Shown here: positions 24,082 through 31,250 of the stretch, piece by piece
How the letters are laid out: each line of letters opens with the position of its first letter
How positions within the stretch are numbered: position 1 is the first letter of the stretch
Source of the DNA: Bdellovibrio sp. UBA4095
GTDB taxonomy: Bacteria > Bdellovibrionota > Bdellovibrionia > Bdellovibrionales > Bdellovibrionaceae
Reading direction: 5' to 3'
Length of the DNA stretch: 64,000 nt
NCBI GenBank assembly: GCA_002381805.1
Contig: DFXZ01000002.1
Span: 62,001 to 126,000, forward strand
Translations under genes and position numbers: made by a program
Notes under the pieces: generated by a model
The model's input: the letters and a program-made list of their open reading frames with translations, nothing else
Told to the model about the DNA's origin: nothing
The model's database searches: none

Positions 24082-26397
24082 CTAATGAGCATGATATTGT
24101 GAACCTTTTGAATTTTTATTGAAGTGCTCAATTGCTTCACGAAACTTATCTTGAATAAGCTTCCTTTCATTCGGACTTAAGTTGAGGTCTCGCGCTTCAC
24201 CTAAAATTAACTTAAGACGACCCTGATTAAGGACTTGAGTCTGCATATCAACTCCAAAGGTCAATCCTTTCAGCTTACGAGGCTCCATTGTCGTACCTAA
24301 TGACTGACGCAGAAGCTTTTCAATAGACTCCCCATGGGTCGCAAGTGCATTTCGCGTGTTCACAACGCTCACGCCTTCTGGGATGAAGGCCAGACGGTAA
24401 GTTCCAGAATACTTACTATCCGCAAGACCCCCCAAAATATTCTTCTTTTCATTTTCCGTAAGCGGCTTAATAGCGACTCCAACGCAGTCGTCCCCGGAGC
24501 ACAACGATTTGATTTTACCAGGGTCAACGGATCGCAAAAGGACCTGCTCAAAATAGTCCTTCTGCTCCTTAAAGTTCTTTGTGACTATTTTCTCTGCAAG
24601 ACGAGTCGACTCCAATACCTTGTTAATGTCGGACTGACCGGCAATCGCTTCAGCCGTGCCTTTAAGATTTGCAGCGCCCAAACCAATAATGTCAGCGGAA
24701 AGGCCACCATTGTCAGCTCCATTTAAATGAGCAACCTCTCTTTTTGCGATATAGATCCCAGGAGAAAACTCATCAGCCGCTGCAACATAATTTTCAAGTT
24801 CAGTGACTGTACTTGGAGAGATTGAAGTTAAGGCAAATCGATTTTTCAGAGAGCTCGTCGTCTTTTCGGTATTCCCTTTTCCTTTCCGAACAATATCAAA
24901 GACATCCGGATGAAACGTACTTCCATCCAGAAGCGCGGTCTCTGCCAGTTCGGATCGCAAACGAGTCCTTTGGGTTTCAAGTTGGTTCAGCTTACCTTGA
25001 ATAGCAGTCGCTAAAGACTTGTTCTGGAAAACCTGCAACTCATTCTTTTCGACTTGCCGAGAGTAACGTGCAGCTAGATTCGCCTGATCTGCAGATTGAC
25101 CGACTCCGGCCCGAAACCATTGGTCTGGTTGCAGGCCTTCATCGAGAATTCCGCTAGCTTTCATTTTTTTTATAAACTCGCTGTTCGTTTCTGAGAACAA
25201 ATTACGCAACTGGCTTTCGATATCCTCTGGGACTTTTCCCGAAAATGCAAATCGCGAAGACTTAAAGTCAGAGTACTTTTCAATGACCAATCCAGGATTT
25301 CGCTGCTGCAACTGATCGACCTTTTCGAATACTAACTCTTTTTGAAAATTCGTCAGACCTGTGACGAGATTCTTATCCTTAAGAGAATCATTCAGTTCCT
25401 TCAATTGACTATTCTCGATATCCACGAAAACTGTTTTACCTCGGGAGGTTTTTTCCGCTTGAGCAATCCATCTTTCATTCTGAGCAACTGTGGTCGGTGA
25501 ATAATTTAGATATTTTGATAAGAGCTGAGTGCGTGAGATTTTTACCTCTGTTTGGATCAATCTTCCTGTCGCAACGGCCGCTCGTCCAGCTTTTGTGAAG
25601 TAGCCCGCAATGAGTGTCGGATCGAGCACTGTTGCGATGGCGTAGCACTCCAGCTCTTCCTTCGCAAGGGAAGAATAACAGGAGTATCGTGAATACTGTT
25701 CTTTGATTTTTCCAGCAACCAGAGTTTTAAGATTTTGAAGTTTTTCGATCTGCTCGGTATTTAGCTGACTGTCATCACGTGGACGTTCGCTCAGTGGAAC
25801 ATAAGGCGTTGTCTTATTGCGCTGAAGAGAGCTTTTATAGGAACGAAGTGATCTTGCTTCAACTTCCAGGAAAGCGGCGGAATAGGAATTCAGCTGATTA
25901 TCTGAAAGAGTATTGTAACGATGGTCATCTTTAATCAGATCTCTCTTGCATAGCAGAGAATTCTCACAGGCCTTTAGAAAATCCGAACGTTGGCGTTGAT
26001 TCTTTTTAAACTCATCCCAACTTCCCTCAATAAGGCCAGCCAAAGACAATGAAATATCCTTAATAGAGGTTCCTAGATCGACCAACGCATTTTTGTAGCC
26101 TCGCAAGCAAGCCTGATTCTTCTGGTTAAAATATTCTGATTGCTCTCTGCACTGATCTGTAAAGTCACACTGTTTTATCAGCGGTGCCCACTCAGGATTT
26201 TTTTCCGCTAACTCCTGACACTGGTGAGCTTTTAATTCTAGTTGGCAGGTCCACTGCAATTGATCCTTCAATTTTGCGTCTTCCTGAGTACAAATGCGAT
26301 TTTGCGAACAGAGACTCGCTAATAGCAACGACTGGGGGCCCATTCCATAAGCCACCGATGATAGTACTAAATAAAGAAGAATCTGAATTAAAAGCAA
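24082..26397 (-). CDS. Large exported protein of unknown function
   Basis: This 771-residue protein has a signal peptide (about 1-18) and a cysteine-rich N-terminal region (CSQNRIC, WTCQLE, HQCQEL, QCDFTDQC) up to residue 260, likely disulfide-bonded in the periplasm. The rest is long, helical and nearly Cys-free apart from SLCSGDDC. A segment near residue 330 (FVDIENSQLKELND) recalls the start of a GGDEF domain (DIDxFKxxND), and a later NGADNGGLSADIIGLG is also suggestive, but no GGDEF signature is present, so a cyclase-like fold is only a hint. It is not related by sequence to the other 771-residue protein in the window. No function can be given. Confidence 0.7.
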   Translation of the reverse strand: MLLIQILLYLVLSSVAYGMGPQSLLLASLCSQNRICTQEDAKLKDQLQWTCQLELKAHQCQELAEKNPEWAPLIKQCDFTDQCREQSEYFNQKNQACLRGYKNALVDLGTSIKDISLSLAGLIEGSWDEFKKNQRQRSDFLKACENSLLCKRDLIKDDHRYNTLSDNQLNSYSAAFLEVEARSLRSYKSSLQRNKTTPYVPLSERPRDDSQLNTEQIEKLQNLKTLVAGKIKEQYSRYSCYSSLAKEELECYAIATVLDPTLIAGYFTKAGRAAVATGRLIQTEVKISRTQLLSKYLNYSPTTVAQNERWIAQAEKTSRGKTVFVDIENSQLKELNDSLKDKNLVTGLTNFQKELVFEKVDQLQQRNPGLVIEKYSDFKSSRFAFSGKVPEDIESQLRNLFSETNSEFIKKMKASGILDEGLQPDQWFRAGVGQSADQANLAARYSRQVEKNELQVFQNKSLATAIQGKLNQLETQRTRLRSELAETALLDGSTFHPDVFDIVRKGKGNTEKTTSSLKNRFALTSISPSTVTELENYVAAADEFSPGIYIAKREVAHLNGADNGGLSADIIGLGAANLKGTAEAIAGQSDINKVLESTRLAEKIVTKNFKEQKDYFEQVLLRSVDPGKIKSLCSGDDCVGVAIKPLTENEKKNILGGLADSKYSGTYRLAFIPEGVSVVNTRNALATHGESIEKLLRQSLGTTMEPRKLKGLTFGVDMQTQVLNQGRLKLILGEARDLNLSPNERKLIQDKFREAIEHFNKNSKGSQYHAH

Positions 26398-26521
26398 TTG
26401 TTCTCCCTCTAGACACTTTTCGGAAGATTGCTAAATTCGCCTCAGTATATTTAGATGACTTCCCTTCATATTACATCGCCATTAGAGAAATCATCATATT
26501 TTTAAAATTTGAATGAACCCA

Positions 26522-26539
26522 CCACTTAAGCTTAAGTGG
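26522..26539. repeat. 18-bp perfect palindrome
   Basis: Bases 26522-26530 are the exact reverse complement of 26531-26539 with no spacer. It lies 3 bases past the end of the protease gene and about 125 bases upstream of the exported protein that follows on the minus strand. It lacks a T tract, so a dimer-binding site or mRNA 3' hairpin is more likely than a terminator. Confidence 0.5.
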
Positions 26540-26542
26540 ACC

Positions 26543-27694
26543 TCAGTGGATTGAAGTACCAGATCGGCAGTCGATTCTTAAATTGACATCCTGCCATTCA
26601 CCCGAAACTCGTTGTTCAATCGCTCCGACCGGCATACCTCCGATATCCAAACCGACTGGCCCTTTTATCTCGAAGGAACGGGTTGGATTCATGGCATAGA
26701 CCGCATACTCATAAGACGTCATTTCAGCAGCCATCAAAGTCTGCCCGGGCTGCAAAATATGGAATCCATCAACTTGTTCTTCCCCATCCAGATTCTGCCA
26801 TCTGACACCCAAATAAAGAACTTCATCACACTTATTATGTACCATCAGTCGGTGATAGGCTTGAGCTTGAATTTCATGTTCCTCAAAAAGATTCTGATTT
26901 TCCCCACGAAGAATTCTTTGAATTGCGGCGACAATTGAATCGGTTAGAATGGCACTTAAATTATGGGTTGTCGTTTCTCCTGACACAACTCCCCGGATTC
27001 GTGGGTTTGTTTGAGGCTCTGTAATGATGGCACCACCGCTCGCGCCTATGATGAGATCACAATCCACCGACATAAAACGTTGATATGGACTGAAACCGCA
27101 TTTTTCTTGAATCCACTGCGTACCCTTTGGTTTATCTCCGGGGTAACTTATGATTGTCACATTTTGACTTTGAAGCGTCGGCGCAATTTCCAAATAACCA
27201 TACGCTTCACCAGCCGATTTACTTACGGACTGTTCGGCAATTTTTAAAACTGCAAGATCAGATGCGACCATGTAGTCCTTAAAGTTGACGTCTTTGTTTC
27301 GAAGTTCCACGTGTTCTTTGGGAAGGAAGATTCTCTCGACAAAGTAGAGAGCTTGGCGATCTTCTTTCTGACGATAAAGATCAGGCGTGAAGAGAATCGA
27401 CTCTGGGACTCCCCCTTTGTCCGGATGGAAAACACAGTGAGCAGCAGTGATAAGATAATTCTTTCCGATGAGTGTTGCCGTACAGGTTGTTAGGGCTCCC
27501 GGAGTCTGAGCTTGCCTAACAGTTATTTGGCCGACCATTTTAGTCAAAGAAGATGAGCGATTAACCTCAACTCGATCATCTGAACCAATGACGAGTGCTG
27601 TCTGCAAAACATCGAGATAAGATTCAGCCTCGTTGGACGGCTTTTGGCAGCCAAAGATAAAAAACAGACTGATCATAAGAAGAAGTCGACTCAT
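26543..27694 (-). CDS. Trypsin-like serine protease lipoprotein
   Basis: This is a 383-residue protein from the ATG at 27694; a GTG six codons upstream is an alternative start. Residue numbers here follow the longer form. The signal peptide ends in a lipobox (IFGC, Cys22). The S1 protease triad is visible: His92 in LITAAHCV, Asp152 in SDLAVLKI and Ser225 in IIGASGGAII. It resembles glutamyl-endopeptidase/V8-like exported proteases. The C-terminal 120 residues form an extra domain that is probably beta-rich. It would cleave proteins in the periplasm or at the cell surface. Upstream and downstream genes on this strand are also exported proteins. Confidence 0.82.
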   Translation of the reverse strand: MSRLLLMISLFFIFGCQKPSNEAESYLDVLQTALVIGSDDRVEVNRSSSLTKMVGQITVRQAQTPGALTTCTATLIGKNYLITAAHCVFHPDKGGVPESILFTPDLYRQKEDRQALYFVERIFLPKEHVELRNKDVNFKDYMVASDLAVLKIAEQSVSKSAGEAYGYLEIAPTLQSQNVTIISYPGDKPKGTQWIQEKCGFSPYQRFMSVDCDLIIGASGGAIITEPQTNPRIRGVVSGETTTHNLSAILTDSIVAAIQRILRGENQNLFEEHEIQAQAYHRLMVHNKCDEVLYLGVRWQNLDGEEQVDGFHILQPGQTLMAAEMTSYEYAVYAMNPTRSFEIKGPVGLDIGGMPVGAIEQRVSGEWQDVNLRIDCRSGTSIH

Positions 27695-27798
27695 AGCCCG
27701 GGAGAATATCACATCCGGAGCTATGCAGACGACCTCCCTGAACGACTTCTAAAAAATTCAAGTCCGTCGAAATATTAGACAGCTGCTGGCGCGCTCAA

Positions 27799-28728
27799 CT
27801 ACCGTATAAGCTTGAACGCGGCGGCGCTCTTCTGACCGTTAATAAATGCCTCTGGCGATTCACCCAACTTATCCAGCAACACCACTTTTATAAGCCCCTG
27901 CGGAGATCTGCCCTCAAAAAGGAACTGGGCCTGTTGGGAATCTCCAGTTGATACCGTTTCCATGGTAATGGGTCCAGATATGATATCACCATTAGCCAGT
28001 GTCAATGTCATCTCTCCTCGGCCCAGTAGGTAAACCTTAGAGTCATCAGCCGCTTTCACTCGCTGCCATGTCGTCTTATTGCCTTGAAAACTGATCTCGG
28101 CTTTTAGTTCTCTTAAAATGCCCGCTTTAATAAGCCCGGGATCTCTCACTTCCACAGCGGTTTTCTGTTGGGAATTAAGCACCATGCTAGTTTTCGTTTT
28201 CCCAGTATCCGCTTCATCTTCAATCGCATAGTATTCCCACTCACTGTCGACTGATTTTTGGAAATGAAGTGGACAATTTGCTCCAGAGGTAGACATATCC
28301 AAAACCTTTGATATTTTGTCACCTTCTTTGGGAGCGCCCTCGGGTCGAGATTCTTTTTTTACAGCATCATTGATCACGCAATAGACTTTAATATCTTTCA
28401 AAAATCTGATTCCCTCCGGTGCTAAGGTTTTTTGCGCATGAGCTCTTTCGATGCTGTCATCCCAAATATAACGTATATCGGAGTCGCGAATCACAACTCC
28501 AAAATAAGCTTCTTCGGCAGGAACATTCTGCGAAAACTGTACTAAGGATTTTGCTACAAGGTCTTCGTATTCAGTAGCGGCGGCTCCAGGCGGTCTTAAG
28601 GTCGGTTTAAAATCTTGCCTGAACTGGAAATTCTCGTTAATTCCCGGAGTCGCAGAGCCGCCCCCTCCGCCACTACAAGCCGCTAAAAAAAGTCCTGAAA
28701 TAATAACTGGAATTAATGCTATACGCAT
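27799..28728 (-). CDS. Predicted lipoprotein, function unknown
   Basis: The start is set at the ATG at 28728 because AGGAG lies 6 bases before it; this gives 309 residues. The signal peptide ends in LAAC followed by five glycines, a typical flexible lipoprotein tether. The mature part is hydrophilic with two cysteines (VYCVI, ANCPL) and probably beta-rich at the C-terminus (TWQRVKAADDSKVYLLGRGEMTLTL). No family recognised. It is 13 bases downstream of the KH-domain gene on the same strand, so it may share its transcript. Confidence 0.72.
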   Translation of the reverse strand: MRIALIPVIISGLFLAACSGGGGGSATPGINENFQFRQDFKPTLRPPGAAATEYEDLVAKSLVQFSQNVPAEEAYFGVVIRDSDIRYIWDDSIERAHAQKTLAPEGIRFLKDIKVYCVINDAVKKESRPEGAPKEGDKISKVLDMSTSGANCPLHFQKSVDSEWEYYAIEDEADTGKTKTSMVLNSQQKTAVEVRDPGLIKAGILRELKAEISFQGNKTTWQRVKAADDSKVYLLGRGEMTLTLANGDIISGPITMETVSTGDSQQAQFLFEGRSPQGLIKVVLLDKLGESPEAFINGQKSAAAFKLIR

Positions 28729-28741
28729 GAGCCTCTCCTTT

Positions 28742-29050
28742 TTAAACAGGAATTTCAATAATTGAACGAATACCAGTACGAGCTGTCATTGCATGAACAA
28801 CCGCACGCAAACCCATAATTGTCTTCCCTTGTCCTCCAATAATCTGTCCCATATTTTCTTTCGCGCAGTCGACTTTGTAGACAGTCGTCTTAGGGCCTAC
28901 GAATATTTGCACCGTGACACTTTCTGGTTTATCTACCAGCAGCTTTACAATGTGCTCAATAATTCCTCGGATCTCTTCGCGATAGGCTTCATGATCAACA
29001 TCAGAGCCTTTGTCTTGTCGGTACTCCCTATAAGGTTCAAATTCAGTCAT
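28742..29050 (-). CDS. KH-domain RNA-binding protein, KhpA-like
   Basis: This 102-residue cytoplasmic protein has a KH domain with the GxxG loop in IIGGQGKTIMGLRAV, the pattern of KhpA/YlqC proteins that bind RNA broadly and affect cell size and gene expression. The N-terminal 30 residues are an acidic extension (EFEPYREYRQDKGSDVDHE). The ATG at 29050 follows GGAGA and lies 2 bases after the stop of the esterase gene, so the two are probably translated from one mRNA. The pairing of an RNA-binding protein with an exported esterase is odd and may only reflect operon packing. Confidence 0.82.
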   Translation of the reverse strand: MTEFEPYREYRQDKGSDVDHEAYREEIRGIIEHIVKLLVDKPESVTVQIFVGPKTTVYKVDCAKENMGQIIGGQGKTIMGLRAVVHAMTARTGIRSIIEIPV

Positions 29051-29052
29051 AG

Positions 29053-29913
29053 TTATTCTCCCATAATAAATTTTGACGCCGATGTTCTTGAAAAATTGCA
29101 ATGTCCGCCAATGACAGGCATCCAGTCGAAGAAAAATAAATTTCTAAATCCATTCCTGGTAAAAACCCAAGAGCCTTCGAAAAATCCATACTCATCTGTC
29201 ACCCCAATGGAAATGTGAAATCGAGGTCGACTGGTCAGAGTCTTCTGGCTGATCAATTTCATCGGATCATGTCGTTCCCAATCCTCTTGGCTGTCGAAAG
29301 CCTTTCGCGTAATCTGTAACATCTCGGCGATAAGAGCAGGGTCAGCTTTATTTCGACGAATGTATTCAGCAATTTCATCTTCGGAAGCAAAGGGGCCTAG
29401 GGTCGTCAGGGCCGGACATAGTAAAGCCACTTTCGAAAAAAGCTCGGGGTGCTGTAGGGAGGCCTGCACGGCATTGAACCCTCCCATAGACTGACCAATA
29501 AGCATTCGTCTGCCTGTTCGTATGCCCCCAACCTGACTTTCCAAAAACGGCATCATGCGATTGACGAAAAGAGGTAAAAGTCCGATGCGTTTACTATTCA
29601 CCAAGAGCCAAGAGGTGCCAAACGAAATGGTGATTACAGTGGGCTTATACCCCTTCCTGTTCCAGTACCCCTGGATCATTTTCGTACCTAAAAACTGCGT
29701 AAACCAGGTTTCTTCATTCCCATTAAGACCATGAAAGAAATAGACAATATCTTCCGTCTGAGACCTATCGACATGACGAATGCAATACCCAAAAGGAATT
29801 TGATCGAGAGCTTCCTGATGGCAGGAGTAATCTTTACTTTCAACTTCTGTGGTGGCCGAAAAGGCAAAACTACAAGAGAAGATAACTGAAATGCTGACTA
29901 GCCAACTCTTCAT
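29053..29913 (-). CDS. Exported alpha/beta-hydrolase esterase
   Basis: This 286-residue protein has a signal peptide (1-19). Its fold is that of the esterase D/antigen 85-like group: FFHGLNGNE forms the oxyanion region, Ser142 sits in the nucleophile elbow GQSMGG, and Asp240 (GVTDEYGFF) and His271 (IGGHCNF) complete the triad. The likely role is hydrolysis of an ester, such as acetylated polysaccharide or lipid, in the periplasm or outside the cell; the substrate is unknown. The KH-domain gene begins 2 bases downstream. Confidence 0.8.
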   Translation of the reverse strand: MKSWLVSISVIFSCSFAFSATTEVESKDYSCHQEALDQIPFGYCIRHVDRSQTEDIVYFFHGLNGNEETWFTQFLGTKMIQGYWNRKGYKPTVITISFGTSWLLVNSKRIGLLPLFVNRMMPFLESQVGGIRTGRRMLIGQSMGGFNAVQASLQHPELFSKVALLCPALTTLGPFASEDEIAEYIRRNKADPALIAEMLQITRKAFDSQEDWERHDPMKLISQKTLTSRPRFHISIGVTDEYGFFEGSWVFTRNGFRNLFFFDWMPVIGGHCNFSRTSASKFIMGE

Positions 29914-29955
29914 TGAAGCCTCCTGTTGGAAGGCTCCCTTGCTCAGATATAAAAA

Positions 29956-30354
29956 TCAATTTGCAATGTCGAAATCTTCCCTCAGTCTGTCCTTAGACAG
30001 AAGGATGACCTCGTTGGTTTCAAGACACTTAAGATAAAAATAATTGCTATCTTTGCTAGTAATCACAAATTTTCGCGGGATCCGATGACCGATTTTTTTT
30101 CGCAAAACATATCCGACATCCAAATTTTCATATTTTAGAATAAGCTTACGAGTGATCTTTTCGCGTAATAAAAAAATCCACAATGCAATGCCCATGAAGC
30201 TGATACCTGACAGAACCGCCAGAAGAGCAGGAAAAGTTTTATCCAGCATAAACGAAAAAGTTAATGGAGCACAAACTGACAAAAGAATAATTGCTCCCGT
30301 AAGAAAGCGCTCTTGCCGTTTGTATTTTTCGAATTCTTGGACAAAGGAATGCAT
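29956..30354 (-). CDS. Small membrane protein, function unknown
   Basis: This 132-residue protein has two transmembrane helices (about 19-38 and 41-63) and a C-terminal soluble part of 65 residues, probably cytoplasmic, rich in Lys and Arg (LRKKIGHRIPRKF). No family is recognised. It lies 42 bases upstream of the esterase gene on the same strand. The layout suggests a small membrane-linked accessory protein. Confidence 0.65.
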   Translation of the reverse strand: MHSFVQEFEKYKRQERFLTGAIILLSVCAPLTFSFMLDKTFPALLAVLSGISFMGIALWIFLLREKITRKLILKYENLDVGYVLRKKIGHRIPRKFVITSKDSNYFYLKCLETNEVILLSKDRLREDFDIAN

Positions 30355-30482
30355 ATTGAGTCCGCCCGCAGTGAATAGGTAATATATAAAACCACATAAT
30401 TGTGAAAATATTCGAGTCCAGATTTGGTTAGCTTTTGACAGATGCCCCTGCCTGAGGTCTGCTTGAATATACAGGAGGGGTT

Positions 30483-31163
30483 ATGAGTTTTCTTTTTTCG
30501 CTATTGTTTACACTCCAAGCATGGGGGGCCGAGCCCGGCACCTGCCCGGATATTCTTGAGAAACGCGGAAGTATTCAGCTGCAACAAATGATGACGAACG
30601 ACGGGTTTTGCTTCTTATCTGTAGGAAACTTCAAAAGCTCGGGATTGGTCTATCGCAACTATCTATTTACCAGCGATGGCAACCTTATGATCTTTAACTC
30701 CTTTGGCTGGGGAGACGACTCGGGCAGCACGGGAGCTCGCGATTTCTATATGTTCCCGCGTCCATTGGCAAAAGCCACTTATCAATGGAATGATGAAGCT
30801 CGGCATTTAGAAGTGACCGACGTCACCGGCGGAAAATCACACTTTAGCTATGAAACTGCTGAACTCATTCACATGGAAAAAGGGCAGGTAACTGTTGATC
30901 CGAAAGTTCATCCAGATAATAAGGGCGGCGTAGAAATCAGAAACTACCGAGGCCTGCTATTAGATATCGGTTGGGCTGTAGGACGCTCTCCTACCCAAAA
31001 CCCTTCGGGCTGGGCCACCTTTAAGGATCACAAAGGCCAGTCCTGCCGAGTGCGAAATCGTGATGTTTTTCGTTACGGAAGCGATGGAGATGTCTTTTTT
31101 AAGTATTCCGACAATGACCTTGCTCGATATCTTGCGAGGGTCTGCCCAAAAATTGCGATCTGA
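30483..31163 (+). CDS. Exported protein, function unknown
   Basis: This 226-residue protein has a short signal peptide (cleavage near WGA-EP, residue 16). The mature part is rich in aromatic and Gly residues and probably beta-structured, with four cysteines (GTCPD, GFCFL, QSCRV, RVCPK). No family is recognised. GGAGGGGTT lies just before the ATG. A strong hairpin follows the gene. Confidence 0.7.
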   Translation: MSFLFSLLFTLQAWGAEPGTCPDILEKRGSIQLQQMMTNDGFCFLSVGNFKSSGLVYRNYLFTSDGNLMIFNSFGWGDDSGSTGARDFYMFPRPLAKATYQWNDEARHLEVTDVTGGKSHFSYETAELIHMEKGQVTVDPKVHPDNKGGVEIRNYRGLLLDIGWAVGRSPTQNPSGWATFKDHKGQSCRVRNRDVFRYGSDGDVFFKYSDNDLARYLARVCPKIAI

Positions 31164-31194
31164 TAAAATACTTAGGTAAGTAAACAGTGCTTTT

Positions 31195-31238
31195 AAGGAA
31201 CCTTCTTCCAGTTCTAGAATAAAGAAGGTTCCTTTTTT
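31195..31238. terminator. Strong bidirectional intrinsic terminator
   Basis: A perfect 13-bp stem (31195-31207 with 31222-31234) is followed by a T tract to 31238 on the plus strand and flanked by TTTT before 31195, which gives a T/A tract on the other strand. It separates the convergent exported-protein and M28 peptidase genes. Confidence 0.9.
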
Positions 31239-31250
31239 TAAGTCTGAATC

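Noticed and set aside
24082..26397. An active diguanylate cyclase.
   Set aside because: Only fragments recall a GGDEF domain; the GG(D/E)EF active-site signature is missing.
30355..30482. A standard sigma-70 promoter with TTGACA near 30435.
   Set aside because: No -10 box lies at an acceptable distance; the spacing to the next TGAATA-like sequence is too long.
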